Shown one piece after another: positions 52,100 through 61,452 of a stretch of 64,000 bases of DNA (within the stretch, counting starts at the first letter, position 1; the number at the start of each line of letters is the position of its first letter). Source of the DNA: Fredinandcohnia onubensis. GTDB lineage: Bacteria > Bacillota > Bacilli > Bacillales > Bacillaceae_L. The notes beneath the pieces were generated by a model. It did not search any database. It saw nothing but the letters and a program-made list of their open reading frames with translations, and was not told the DNA's origin. The DNA is taken from positions 255,954 through 319,953 of the forward strand of contig NZ_NSEB01000004.1 of the NCBI RefSeq assembly GCF_002734215.1. Reading direction: 5' to 3'. A program made the translations under genes and the position numbers.

Positions 52100-52576
52100 A
52101 GGATTCCGGTGGTCATCAAGATGTCTAGAGACGTCTTGAGCGCTATCAACCTCCTAAAAAGAGGAAACTGATGGTACTCCAGGTCGTCTAGAGTGCTATC
52201 AACCTCCTAAAAAGAGGAAAGTGATGATACTACAGGGCATCTAGAGTGTTATCAACCTCCTAAAAAGAGGAAACTGATGGTACTCCAGGTCGTCTAGAGT
52301 GCTATCAATCCCCTAAAAAAAGGAAATTGATGATACTCCAGGTCGTCTAGAGTGCTATCAACCTCCTAAAAAGAGGAAACTGATGTTACTCGCGGGCGTC
52401 TAGAGTTCTACCGTTCTCCTAAAAAAAGGAAATTGATGATGCTCCAGTTCGTCTAGATTGCTATCAGTCTCCTGAAAAGAGGAAAATGATGATACTCCAG
52501 TTAGTCTAGATTGCTATCAACCTCCTAAAAAGAGGAAAATTATGGTCTTCATGAGCAACTAGACTTGGTCATAAAT
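52100..52576. repeat. 53-bp tandem array C (eight units, CTCCTAAAAAGAGGAAA)
   Basis: CCTAAAA-type cores begin at 52153, 52206, 52259, 52312, 52365, 52418, 52471 and 52524, exactly 53 bp apart. Each unit reads CTCCTAAAAAGAGG, then AAACTGATG, TACTCCAGG and CGTCTAGAGTGCTATCAAC. CCTC and GAGG form a small hairpin. A diverged unit (from about 52100) precedes them; between it and the first regular unit the TCTAGAG motif spacing is 63 bp because a 10-bp stretch is duplicated (GTCTAGAGAC / GTCTTGAGCG). The 664-bp gap holds no gene; nothing else was recognised in 52577-52717. Confidence 0.95.
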
Positions 52577-52717
52577 CATCGAAAACTAAATGAAAGCCCG
52601 AACTAATCTCACGGCAAGCTGAAAGGTTCTTCATAAGCCCGATGAAGACCCAAACGAGCTGCCCAATCCCGATAAAAGTCCTTCATCCCAACAACACTAA
52701 ACGAAAAAGGTGCCAAA

Positions 52718-53551
52718 ATGCGAAAAATGCTAAAATCACTTTTGTTTTTCCCTACTAACCTAAATAAAGAGAAGCTCCAAGCCCACCTAACTGGAAAAAC
52801 AATCGTCATCACTGGTGCGAGTTCAGGTATCGGCAAAGAGGTAGCTTACCAATTAGCGTACATCCAATGCCATCTCATCCTAGTCGCCAGAAGAGACGCC
52901 TTGCTCGAAAATATCAAAAACGATATTGAAACGCAAAAAGCCAAAGTGAGCATTTTTCAGGCTGACCTAAGAAATGAGGACGAGCTCGCCAACTTTCTAA
53001 CCTTCTTACACAATCACCATACCTTAGATATCATCGTCAACAACGCAGGCCTTTCCATCAGACGCTCCATCTATGAATCTCTTGATCGGTTTCATGATTT
53101 TACACGAACAATGGCGATTAACTATTTTGCGCCTGTTAAAATAGTATTATCAACAATTCCAATGCTCCAAAATAGCAATGGGCAAATTATTAATGTATCG
53201 ACTATCAACGCCAAGTTAGCACCCGTTCCATATTTCGCAGCCTATCAGGCATCCAAATCAGCATTTGATGTATGGCTCAGATCGGTTTTGCCCGAGTTGC
53301 ATAAACACAAAATCGCAACTACTACCATCTATTTACCGCTGGTTCGAACACCAATGATTGAGCCCACACCAGGTTATCAAAACGTGCCGGCTATGTCACA
53401 GAAGCATGCAGCAAAAATAATCTGTAAGTCGATGTATTCGCGCAGGAAAAAATACCAACCATGGTGGTTAGTTTTTGGACAACTAGCCTCTGTTTTTCTA
53501 ACGAATCTAGGAGATTTTTCAAAGAAGGGGAAGCAAAATGAAACTGATTAG
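52718..53551 (+). CDS. Short-chain dehydrogenase/reductase
   Basis: The 277-residue SDR has the cofactor motif TGASSGIG, NNAG, a Ser in NVSTINAK and the catalytic YQASK. It is longer than the minimum at both ends, with a hydrophobic C-terminal segment (WWLVFGQLASVFLTNLG), as in lipid-active SDRs. It overlaps the acyl-CoA ligase gene by 14 bases, so both probably modify a fatty acid-derived compound. Product unknown. Confidence 0.88.
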   Translation: MRKMLKSLLFFPTNLNKEKLQAHLTGKTIVITGASSGIGKEVAYQLAYIQCHLILVARRDALLENIKNDIETQKAKVSIFQADLRNEDELANFLTFLHNHHTLDIIVNNAGLSIRRSIYESLDRFHDFTRTMAINYFAPVKIVLSTIPMLQNSNGQIINVSTINAKLAPVPYFAAYQASKSAFDVWLRSVLPELHKHKIATTTIYLPLVRTPMIEPTPGYQNVPAMSQKHAAKIICKSMYSRRKKYQPWWLVFGQLASVFLTNLGDFSKKGKQNETD

Positions 53552-55058
53552 ACTTTTTTATGTTTTATATAAAATAAAGCTGCTTTCCCCAACAGGGCTG
53601 TATTATTTAATCGGTTCTATTTTTACTTGCGGAATCAATTTGATGACACTTTTGCAGTTTGCGGAAAAGAAATTTACCGACCAAATTGCGCTCGCAGACG
53701 ACATTGAAACATTAACCTACAAACAGCTTAAAGAACAATCAACGAAACTCGCCCAGTCTTTAGTCGAAAAAACTCAACTTCAACCCGGAATGAAAGTAGG
53801 GGTATTATGTAGAAACCATGCTTCACTCGTAAAAACAATTTTTGCTGTATCACGAGTTGGAGCAGACATCTATTTATTAAATACCGAAATCAGCAAGCAG
53901 CAGTTTGATGCTTTCGCCAAGCGACACAAATTTAATCTAGTTATCTATGATTATGAATTGAGCACAATCATTCAAAACTATTCTAACCAAAAGGTCCTAA
54001 GCTATCATTCTGATTTACCAGCGATTAGTAATTTCCTAAAATCGAAGGCAAATCAGGCAAACTTACCAAGAACCTCAAAGAGTAAACTTGTTCTTCAAAC
54101 GAGTGGCACGACTGGAATGTCAAAGGATGCAGCACACAAACCATCCCTTTTTCATTATTTAAATCCGTTTGTTGCTTTTATCAAGCGACTACGAATTTTA
54201 GACTATCGTAATGCGTACATTGCAACTCCGATTTATCACGGATATGGTATTGCCGTTCTGTTACTATTCATACCATTAGGGAAAAAAGTGGTGATTACAA
54301 GCGGGTTTGATACAAATAAAGCTTGCCAACTAATTAATCAAAATAAAATTGAGGTTGTCACGGTTGTCCCATTAATGCTTCAAAAAATGCTACAAACAAA
54401 CCCAGCACAATTAAAATCTCTCAAGTGTATCGCATCAGGTGGAGCAAAGCTCCCGACAAAGCTCGTACGGGAAACATTCCAAAAGCTTGGTCCTGTTCTA
54501 TACAATCTATATGGAACCTCAGAAACTGGCTTGAACTTCATCGCCACCCCACAGGACTTAAGGTATTCGGCAACAACCATTGGCAAGAAGATAACGGGAT
54601 TAAAAATAAGTATTTTAGATGGAAACAAAAAGGATGTCCAAACTGGCACGATTGGTCAGCTTTGTATGAAGAGTGACTGGTCGATTCGAAAGCATACCTG
54701 GATTGAAACAGGTGATGCTGGTTATCGAGACGAAAACGGATATTATTTTTTATGTGGAAGGATAGACGATATGGTCGTTTCCGGTGGGGAAAATGTCTAT
54801 CCAATTGAAATTGAACAGGTACTAATCAAGCACCCGCAAATTCACGATGTGGCTGTAATCGGAATAATTGACGTCCAATTTGGCCAGCGTTTAAAAGCAT
54901 TTGTGGTACCAGAAAAAAATGAAGTCCTGACAGAGGAAGAACTACTGGAGTGGCTCCGCCCAAGAGTAGCCAGATTTCAACTTCCAAAAGAGGTTACTAT
55001 TGTTGAACAATTGCCCTACACACCTCTTGGCAAACTGGATAAAAAACAGCTGGAGTGA
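53538..55058 (+). CDS. AMP-dependent acyl-CoA synthetase/ligase family protein
   Basis: The 506-residue adenylate-forming enzyme has the phosphate loop QTSGTTGMSKDA, YGTSETG, TGDAGYRDENGYYFLCGRIDDMV (read in two parts) and C-terminal PYTPLGKLDKKQ with the catalytic Lys. The phosphate loop differs from the usual TSGTTGxPKG: Pro is Ser and Gly is Asp, which may lower or alter activity. It activates a carboxylic acid, probably fatty, for use with the preceding SDR. GGGGAAG precedes the ATG. Confidence 0.88.
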   Translation: MKLIRLFYVLYKIKLLSPTGLYYLIGSIFTCGINLMTLLQFAEKKFTDQIALADDIETLTYKQLKEQSTKLAQSLVEKTQLQPGMKVGVLCRNHASLVKTIFAVSRVGADIYLLNTEISKQQFDAFAKRHKFNLVIYDYELSTIIQNYSNQKVLSYHSDLPAISNFLKSKANQANLPRTSKSKLVLQTSGTTGMSKDAAHKPSLFHYLNPFVAFIKRLRILDYRNAYIATPIYHGYGIAVLLLFIPLGKKVVITSGFDTNKACQLINQNKIEVVTVVPLMLQKMLQTNPAQLKSLKCIASGGAKLPTKLVRETFQKLGPVLYNLYGTSETGLNFIATPQDLRYSATTIGKKITGLKISILDGNKKDVQTGTIGQLCMKSDWSIRKHTWIETGDAGYRDENGYYFLCGRIDDMVVSGGENVYPIEIEQVLIKHPQIHDVAVIGIIDVQFGQRLKAFVVPEKNEVLTEEELLEWLRPRVARFQLPKEVTIVEQLPYTPLGKLDKKQLE

Positions 55059-55081
55059 GAGCGGAACCCACATGAATTAAG

Positions 55082-55276
55082 CTAATACGGCGAAGAATCT
55101 TTAATAAAAGTAAAATACGTTAGAAATTCATTTTCACTAAGTGATATATGATTCGCTAAATCTTTCGTTCTCAAAACAAACTCTTTAGCTCCGATAAATT
55201 CTGATTCGGCAACGAGGTAAAACTGTGTTCCTTTTTTGTATCCTTTAAACTTCTTTTTTAATAGATATACCTTCAT
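55082..55276 (-). CDS. Hypothetical protein, 64 residues
   Basis: A small soluble basic protein (MKVYLLKKKFKGYKKGTQF) with AGGTAGGT upstream of its ATG on the minus strand. The family is not recognised. It ends 24 bases from the end of the ligase gene on the other strand. Confidence 0.6.
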   Translation of the reverse strand: MKVYLLKKKFKGYKKGTQFYLVAESEFIGAKEFVLRTKDLANHISLSENEFLTYFTFIKDSSPY

Positions 55277-55460
55277 TGAATTACCTACCTGATCTCTATT
55301 TCATTTAGATAAATTTCATTATAAACGATTATGATGATATTCTGCTTTTAAACTGAATGATTTTGATAAAATTAATGACACTGAGTTTAATCAACATGGA
55401 CCTATCGTGTATAGTAGGTTTATAATCTGATGAAAAAGTAAAAGAAAAGAGGGATAACTT

Positions 55461-55727
55461 ATGTGTAGAAACATTAAAACTTTATTTAATTTCGAACCAC
55501 CAGCCACTGATGAAGAGATTCACGCTGCATCTGTGCAGTACGTTAAAAAGATAACAGGGTTTAACAAGCCATCAAAGATTAATGAAGAGGCATTTAATCA
55601 AGCAATCAATGAAATAGCTTTGATTACGAGTAAATTGTTGAACTCGTTGGAGACCAGTGCGGAGCCTCGTAACCGTGAGCTAGAAGCTGAGCGTGCGCGC
55701 ATTCGGTCAGCTAAAAGATTTGGATAA
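55461..55727 (+). CDS. DUF2277 family protein
   Basis: An 88-residue protein matching DUF2277 over its length: MCRNIKTLFNFEPPATDEEI, FVKKITGF-like helix and a C-terminal ERARIRSAKRFG. Function unknown. AGAGGGA precedes the ATG. Confidence 0.9.
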   Translation: MCRNIKTLFNFEPPATDEEIHAASVQYVKKITGFNKPSKINEEAFNQAINEIALITSKLLNSLETSAEPRNRELEAERARIRSAKRFG

Positions 55728-55749
55728 AATTAAAATATAAACAAATAAA

Positions 55750-55770
55750 CCCTCCTACTTTTAAGGAGGG
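55750..55770. terminator. Hairpin between convergent genes
   Basis: CCCTCCTA and TAAGGAGGG form a short stem. The T-rich tail is on the minus-strand side, so it mainly serves the LysM gene. Confidence 0.7.
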
Positions 55771-55777
55771 AAAAACG

Positions 55778-56494
55778 TCAAAACATATCCGGATACAGCA
55801 GCACCATGGCGTCAGAAATCATGTCTGCCATTTCACGAGCTTGCTTTTCAATCTTATCATACACTTCAATGTCTTTTTGATATTCCTTATTAATCATAAA
55901 GACGGCTTCTTGTTTCGTTAAGTTTAGGTGTTGATAAAACATCTTCCGTACTGCTTCTTCAGATACATATGGATTCCCACCACTTAAGAACTTTGCAATC
56001 TCATCTGCGTTTTGAAACCACTTTTTTTCTGCTGTACTGGCAGCTTGTTGGTCACCGGCAATGGCTGCTTTCACAAGGTCAGCTGCAATCAGAAGATGTT
56101 CCTTAATTAAATTTCCATAAGTGGTTGCAGCCTCGTCACCATATAATCGACGAATCATATTCCCCATGTCTGTTGCATTTTGTAAGAGTCGAGTAAGGAC
56201 AAATTGTAAATCGGGCAAATTGAAGGTTAGGCTAATAATCGCCATCCTTGTCCATGCAACATGCTCCTCCCACATGCTACGCATATCGTTACGATAATCA
56301 AGCTCTGCTTGGCTAATGCAACGATCTTTTTTTAGTGGGTTATATGGGACCTTAATATGTTCCCCAACCCGCAAATAATATGGATTAATTCCAGGATTTA
56401 CTGAGAAAATCTCTTCTGCAGTAGTCTTGTATGCTCTCGCCAACTGCCAAAGATTATCCCCAGGTTGAACGGAATGTGTGTAAAAACGATTCAA
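55778..56494 (-). CDS. LysM-domain protein
   Basis: A LysM domain (residues 7-52: HSVQPGDNLWQLARAYKTT, VNPGINPYYLRVGEHIKVPY) binds peptidoglycan or chitin-like polymers. The remaining 180 residues are all-helical, with WEEHVAWTRMAIISLTFNLPD and HLLIAADLVKAAIAGD, a domain common in sporulating Firmicutes with no known role. No signal peptide is present, so it may act in the mother cell, possibly at the spore coat or cortex. Confidence 0.85.
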   Translation of the reverse strand: MNRFYTHSVQPGDNLWQLARAYKTTAEEIFSVNPGINPYYLRVGEHIKVPYNPLKKDRCISQAELDYRNDMRSMWEEHVAWTRMAIISLTFNLPDLQFVLTRLLQNATDMGNMIRRLYGDEAATTYGNLIKEHLLIAADLVKAAIAGDQQAASTAEKKWFQNADEIAKFLSGGNPYVSEEAVRKMFYQHLNLTKQEAVFMINKEYQKDIEVYDKIEKQAREMADMISDAMVLLYPDMF

Positions 56495-56654
56495 ATGTTA
56501 ACACTCCTTTTAAATGTAGATGTTTACTAGGATATTCATGCTAAATCAGCTGGGTGAATGTCCAATTTAAATCAGATAGATTTTGAAGTGAAAAGGGTAA
56601 TTGGATAAGTTTGGAGAATTAATATAAAAAGACATTCTAGGAGGGATAGCTGAT

Positions 56655-57374
56655 ATGAGACAGATTATTGCCATGGGCGGCGGGGGCTTTTCGATGGAGC
56701 CGGATAATCTTTTGTTAGATCAATATATTTTGGCTCAAGTAAACAAAGATTTCCCCAGGGTGTGTTTTGTTCCAACTGCTAGTGGAGACCAAACAAACTA
56801 TATCGAGCGGTTTTATAAGGCGTTTAATACGCTTCCCTGCCAACCAACCCACTTATCTTTATTTGAACCGAATTTTAAGAATCTAGAAAAATATATTCTG
56901 GAGCAGGATGTTGTATATGTGGGTGGAGGAAATACCAGAAATATGCTTCTTTTATGGAAGGAGTGGGGATTAAATACTATCTTGAAACAAGCATATGAGA
57001 ATGGAATTCTTCTTGCTGGCCTTAGTGCGGGAGCAATCTGTTGGTTCGAAGAAGGATTAACCGATCCCTTAAATGCACCCTTATATAAACTGGATTGTCT
57101 AGGCTTTTTAAAAGGAAGTAATTGCCCTCATTATGATGGTGAAAATAAAAGAAGGCCATTTTATCACCAATTAATCCTAGAAGGAAAAATAAAAGAAGGT
57201 TATGGTGTCGATGATGGTGTGGCCCTACACTTCGTAAATGAAAAACTCTCTAAATCGGTTAGTTCCCGACCAAATGCAAAGTCATATTTTGTTAGAAGGA
57301 CACATAATCAAATTGTAGAAGAAGAATTAAAGACCATATACTTAGGTACTTGGGATGATTTATGTAGAGTTTAG
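56655..57374 (+). CDS. Peptidase E-like protein (S51 family)
   Basis: The 239-residue protein has GGGGFSMEPD at the N-terminus, YVGGGNTRNML and the nucleophile elbow GLSAGAICWF with Ser124, followed by CPHYDGENKRRPFY. These are S51 features; peptidase E cleaves Asp-X dipeptides. GGAGGGA precedes the ATG. It appears monocistronic. Confidence 0.9.
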   Translation: MRQIIAMGGGGFSMEPDNLLLDQYILAQVNKDFPRVCFVPTASGDQTNYIERFYKAFNTLPCQPTHLSLFEPNFKNLEKYILEQDVVYVGGGNTRNMLLLWKEWGLNTILKQAYENGILLAGLSAGAICWFEEGLTDPLNAPLYKLDCLGFLKGSNCPHYDGENKRRPFYHQLILEGKIKEGYGVDDGVALHFVNEKLSKSVSSRPNAKSYFVRRTHNQIVEEELKTIYLGTWDDLCRV

Positions 57375-57474
57375 ACACCGAAATTCGTTAAGGTCACCAT
57401 GTAACGAAAGTTTATAACGATTTAAACTAGGGTAAATTAGTTTATTGAGGGTAACTTAAAGGAGTGAAAAACGT

Positions 57475-57852
57475 ATGTTTAGTCAATTGGGTCAGGTTAT
57501 GTTATATGTCAATAATCAGGATGAGGCAGTGAGTTTTTGGACAGAAAAACTAGGCTTTACAATTATTGCTGAAGAAGATAATGGTCAAATGAGATGGATT
57601 GAAATCGCTCCTAAAAAAGGTGCACAAACAAGCATTATACTGCATGATAAGGAATTCGTAGCAAAAATGTCACCGGGTTTAAACCTTGGCACACCATCTT
57701 TAATGTTTTTCACGGAGAATCTCGATCAATTACATACCGACTTATCAAACAAAAATATAACCGTCGGGGAAATTGTCACGATGCCTTCTGGTAAGGTATT
57801 TAATTTTGCTGATAACGAAGAAAATTACTTTGCAGTCATGGAGAAAAAATAA
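57475..57852 (+). CDS. VOC-family (glyoxalase-like) protein
   Basis: A 125-residue protein with two beta-alpha-beta-beta-beta modules, opening VMLYVNNQDEAVSFWTEKLGF and ending FADNEENYFAVMEKK. Such proteins include glyoxalases and antibiotic-resistance proteins; the reaction here is not predictable. AAAGGAG precedes the ATG. Confidence 0.88.
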   Translation: MFSQLGQVMLYVNNQDEAVSFWTEKLGFTIIAEEDNGQMRWIEIAPKKGAQTSIILHDKEFVAKMSPGLNLGTPSLMFFTENLDQLHTDLSNKNITVGEIVTMPSGKVFNFADNEENYFAVMEKK

Positions 57853-57898
57853 TTGGCCAGCAGGTAAGTATCCACATTAACGTGGTAAAGAATAGTCA

Positions 57899-57932
57899 AG
57901 CACAAAGAGAGATCTTCTTTGTGCTGTTTTCG
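57899..57932. terminator. Terminator between convergent genes
   Basis: AGCACAAAGA and TCTTTGTGCT form a perfect 10-bp stem; GTTTTCGTTT follows on the plus strand. Confidence 0.82.
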
Positions 57933-57938
57933 TTTATT

Positions 57939-58820
57939 CTAAAATAGTTTTTGAGCATTTGCCCCTTTTTTTATTTTTACAATGACGTTACTTACAGCTA
58001 AAAGCCAGAGAACTCCTAGAACGATATAAGTGTAGAGTGAAATCGTCTTTGAAAGATCTAATGCCCCTAATAATGTCCTGATATTTGTAATAATAATAAT
58101 GCCGCCTACAAGTACGCCTAAGAGGTTGGTAGGTATAATTTTGACTAACCACGCCGCGACTGGAGCTGCTATTATTCCGCCTATCATCAAGGCAAGCACC
58201 CATTGGAAATTAATATTGGACCAACCCAATGTTAAAAGAAAGCCTAATGTAGATGAAATAGCTATAGCAAACTCGCTCGTATCAACTGAGCCGATCACTT
58301 TTCGTGGCTCCATTTTATTGCCGGTTAATAAAACTGGAGTGGCGATTGGACCCCATCCTCCACCTCCTGTTGCATCGAAAAAACCAGCAATAAAACCAAG
58401 TGGAACAAATTGTTTTTTTGTCCATTTCTTATTTGAGGTTGTTCTGTTGGAGTTTCCTTTAAAAAGGAATTTATAAATAACAAAAACCCCTAGGATTAAT
58501 AAAAAAATGGAAACGTAAGGCTTTATAATATCACCTGGTATACTACTTAAGAAACAAGCACCAAGAAAAGCGCCAATCGAGCCAGGTATAATTAGTTTAT
58601 ACACGACTTGTTTATCAACATTTCCAAAGCGAATATGTGATACACCCGATGCGGCTGTTGTGACAACTTCTGCCATATGAACTGATGCAGAGGCAACCGC
58701 TGGAGCTATTCCAAACATTAGCAACAATGAAGTAGATGTAACCCCATATGCCATCCCTAAAGAACCATCAACTAACTGCGCAGCTAACCCTATAAAGGCC
58801 AGAATAATCAACCTACTCAT
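57939..58820 (-). CDS. TauE/SafE-family sulfite/organosulfonate exporter
   Basis: A membrane protein of 293 residues with about eight helices in two repeats (AAQLVDGSLGMAYGVTSTSLL; GFIAGFFDATGGGGWGPIATPVLL). The family exports sulfite or other sulfur-containing anions. ATG 58820 has AAGGAGAG upstream on the minus strand, so an upstream in-frame start at 58844 is rejected. It is divergent from an Rrf2-type regulator. Confidence 0.88.
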   Translation of the reverse strand: MSRLIILAFIGLAAQLVDGSLGMAYGVTSTSLLLMFGIAPAVASASVHMAEVVTTAASGVSHIRFGNVDKQVVYKLIIPGSIGAFLGACFLSSIPGDIIKPYVSIFLLILGVFVIYKFLFKGNSNRTTSNKKWTKKQFVPLGFIAGFFDATGGGGWGPIATPVLLTGNKMEPRKVIGSVDTSEFAIAISSTLGFLLTLGWSNINFQWVLALMIGGIIAAPVAAWLVKIIPTNLLGVLVGGIIIITNIRTLLGALDLSKTISLYTYIVLGVLWLLAVSNVIVKIKKGANAQKLF

Positions 58821-58995
58821 ATTTATCTCTCCTTTTTCTAACAATCCTGAATAGACTAGAAATGAATAGAAGAATTTTCAATTGTTGACTAATCTAATCA
58901 AGATTCTAACCTAAGATATGTCATATTCTTTGGGTGGGTTCTTTGTCTAAAAAAAATAGGCTACTCTAGACTTTTGGTGGAAGGGAGATCATCTT

Positions 58996-59406
58996 GTGAA
59001 GGTTTCAAGTAGGGGAGAATATGCACTGCGAGCATTAATCTGTCTTGGTGAAGAAACGAATAATCTAATAAATATAGAGGCAATATCGGAGAAAACACTT
59101 GTACCTGTTAATTACTTAGAACAGATATTATTGCAACTAAAAAGAAATGGGTATGTCCAAAGTAAGAGAGGGGTTAACGGAGGTTACAAATTAAGTAGAA
59201 ATCCAAATGAGATTATCATTGGAGAAGTCATTCGAAACTTAGAAGGACCCCTAGCACCTATGGGGTGTGTTAGTATTACGTCCTATGAAAGTTGTCCGTT
59301 AGAAGGTAGTTGTTTACTAAAACCTCTATGGGCACTTGTTAGAGATAAAGTTGCAGAGTTATTAGATCATACAACACTTTCTGACTTATTAAAGGGTAAT
59401 GTCTAG
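58996..59406 (+). CDS. Rrf2-family transcriptional regulator
   Basis: A 136-residue Rrf2 protein: N-terminal winged helix (SSRGEYALRALICLGEE; VPVNYLEQILLQLKRNGYVQSKRG) and the Cys cluster MGCVSITSYESCPLEGSCLL, three Cys of the type that bind an iron-sulfur cluster or sense redox in IscR/NsrR relatives. The divergent TauE exporter suggests sulfur or sulfite control, like CymR, though CymR lacks this cluster. GTG start with GAAGGGAG upstream. The 175-bp shared promoter region showed no clear operator to me. Confidence 0.87.
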   Translation: MKVSSRGEYALRALICLGEETNNLINIEAISEKTLVPVNYLEQILLQLKRNGYVQSKRGVNGGYKLSRNPNEIIIGEVIRNLEGPLAPMGCVSITSYESCPLEGSCLLKPLWALVRDKVAELLDHTTLSDLLKGNV

Positions 59407-59589
59407 ACAAGAGAGATGACTGCTTTTCCATGTAGTAATCATCCCTATGTAATCGGCTACACTTCTTATCCGGTTATTGTAAAAATCTTGTAAATTCATT
59501 ATGATAAAAAACGAAAATCCTTGAATTTTAGTGTAAAATGGTTTGATAAAGGAAAAAGAATGATCGTAGAGTGGAGAGGGATTCATCTA

Positions 59590-61443
59590 ATGTTTCGCAA
59601 AATTCAATTAACAGGCACCGGAAGTATAAAACACACTTTGCTCGTAACGGGTATTCTCTGGTTAAAAACGGTGATTGTTTGTTTTGTCGGGTTTAATCTT
59701 AGCATCCAATCCTATTTTGATATTTTATTAGTCCTTACAAGTTCCATCGGGTCTCTATTATTAGTGATGGGTTTAAGTTTTTATTTTCGTGAAAAGGTAA
59801 ATCGATTTGTATTGTTTGCACTATTAGTTGTGGGGACGGCCATTCTTTATGCTGATCTTCTTTATTACCGTTTTTATAATGATTTTGTGACGGTGCCAAT
59901 CCTGTTTCAGTTTAATAATGTTGGTGGATTGAGTGCAAGTACGGTTGAATTGATGAGTCCATGGGATCTCTTTTTGTTTCCAGATTTATTTTTAATAGGA
60001 TGGCTTTTCTTTAAGACAAAGTCCAATCTTATCGTTTCAAAACAACAAAAGAAGAAATATATAGCAGTTAGTTCAGCGTTGGCAGTACTAGCAATTTGTT
60101 TTGGTTTGCTAAAATCAGTTCACCTTTTTTCGGAAGCTTACGACAGAGAGCAAATGGTGAAATCATTAGGCCCACTAAATTATCATGTGTATGATATTGC
60201 TTTAGGTCTCAAAGCGCCTCTAGAGCGATTACTTGTAACAGAGGCAGATGCAGTAGCGTTAGAGGAACATTTGCAGCGTAAAGATTCCGAGCGAACGGAC
60301 TTATTCGGAATGGCAAAAGGAAAAAATGTTGTCTTAATCACGTTGGAATCGACCCAAGACTTTGTGATCAACCAAAGGATAAATGGAGAAGAAGTGACAC
60401 CATTCCTAAATGAGTTGATTAAAGATAGTTTTTATTTTAATCAAATCTATGATCAAACAGCTCAGGGAAAAACATCCGATGCGGAATTTATGATCGATAC
60501 AAGTCTATATCCATTATCAAGCGGTTCTGTTTTTGTAAGAAGACCTGAAAATACGTATTATAGTCTTCCTCATATTTTAAAAGAGAACCATAATTATTAT
60601 GTAGCAGCATTTCACGGGAATGTAAATACGTTCTGGAATCGGGATGTCATGTACAAATCCCTAGGCTACGATAGGTATTTTTCAATGGAGGATTATACGG
60701 TAACTGAAGAAAACTCGGTTAACTATGGATTAAAAGATATTCCGTTTTTTACACAATCAGTCGAGCATATGAAGAACTTACCTGAACCGTATTATGCAAA
60801 ATTCCTTACCTTGACCAATCATTTTCCCTATTTATTAGATGAGGAAGATCTGTTTATTGACCCAGCAAATACAGAGGAAGAAGTAGTAAATCGCTATGTG
60901 ACAACTGTTCGTTACTTGGATAAATCGATTGAACTATTTTTCGAAGAGTTGAAAGCACAGGGGATGTACGATGATACAGTGTTTGTGCTTGTAGGTGACC
61001 ACTATGGTCTTTCTGAGAAATATGAGCAAGGCCTCAATGAGTTACTAGATGAAGAGGATTCGATTGTCAATCAAGTAAAACATAAACAAATTCCACTAAT
61101 TATTCATGTACCTGGCCAAGAGGGGGAAACAATAACCACACAAGGTGGAGAAATAGACATACGTCCAACTTTACTCCATCTCCTTGGTATAAATATTGAT
61201 AATCGTTATTCATTTGGACATAACCTTTTCACAAGGGATAGTGACCATCCTGTTATTTTCCGAGATGGTGGTTTTTTATCCGAACATTACTTATATAAGG
61301 ATAACGTTTGTTATAACAAGCAGGATGAAGAATCTGTAGACCTAGAAAAATGCGATCCTTATTTGGACCTGGTAAGACAAGAGTTAACACTATCGGACAA
61401 TATTATTTTCGGGGATGTATTACGTTTTAAAGTTGAAGAATAA
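59590..61443 (+). CDS. LtaS-family glycerol-phosphate transferase (sulfatase fold)
   Basis: The 617-residue protein has five N-terminal membrane helices and an extracellular sulfatase-like domain with the catalytic Thr295 in QGKTSDAEF, LITLEST for a metal ligand, and HFPYL and LVGDHYGL for others. Members polymerise glycerol phosphate into lipoteichoic acid or prime it; Bacillaceae have several paralogues and I cannot say which this is. ATG 59590 has GGAGAGG upstream; the TTG at 59521 is not used. Confidence 0.9.
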   Translation: MFRKIQLTGTGSIKHTLLVTGILWLKTVIVCFVGFNLSIQSYFDILLVLTSSIGSLLLVMGLSFYFREKVNRFVLFALLVVGTAILYADLLYYRFYNDFVTVPILFQFNNVGGLSASTVELMSPWDLFLFPDLFLIGWLFFKTKSNLIVSKQQKKKYIAVSSALAVLAICFGLLKSVHLFSEAYDREQMVKSLGPLNYHVYDIALGLKAPLERLLVTEADAVALEEHLQRKDSERTDLFGMAKGKNVVLITLESTQDFVINQRINGEEVTPFLNELIKDSFYFNQIYDQTAQGKTSDAEFMIDTSLYPLSSGSVFVRRPENTYYSLPHILKENHNYYVAAFHGNVNTFWNRDVMYKSLGYDRYFSMEDYTVTEENSVNYGLKDIPFFTQSVEHMKNLPEPYYAKFLTLTNHFPYLLDEEDLFIDPANTEEEVVNRYVTTVRYLDKSIELFFEELKAQGMYDDTVFVLVGDHYGLSEKYEQGLNELLDEEDSIVNQVKHKQIPLIIHVPGQEGETITTQGGEIDIRPTLLHLLGINIDNRYSFGHNLFTRDSDHPVIFRDGGFLSEHYLYKDNVCYNKQDEESVDLEKCDPYLDLVRQELTLSDNIIFGDVLRFKVEE

Positions 61444-61452
61444 GTAAGAAGT

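Noticed and set aside
34131-52576. CRISPR arrays
   Set aside because: The whole 53-bp unit is conserved to a similar degree, without constant repeat plus unique spacers, and no cas genes are present.
58099-58476. 125-residue plus-strand open frame inside the TauE gene
   Set aside because: It is a shadow of the minus-strand membrane protein, with a low-complexity Pro/Ile composition.
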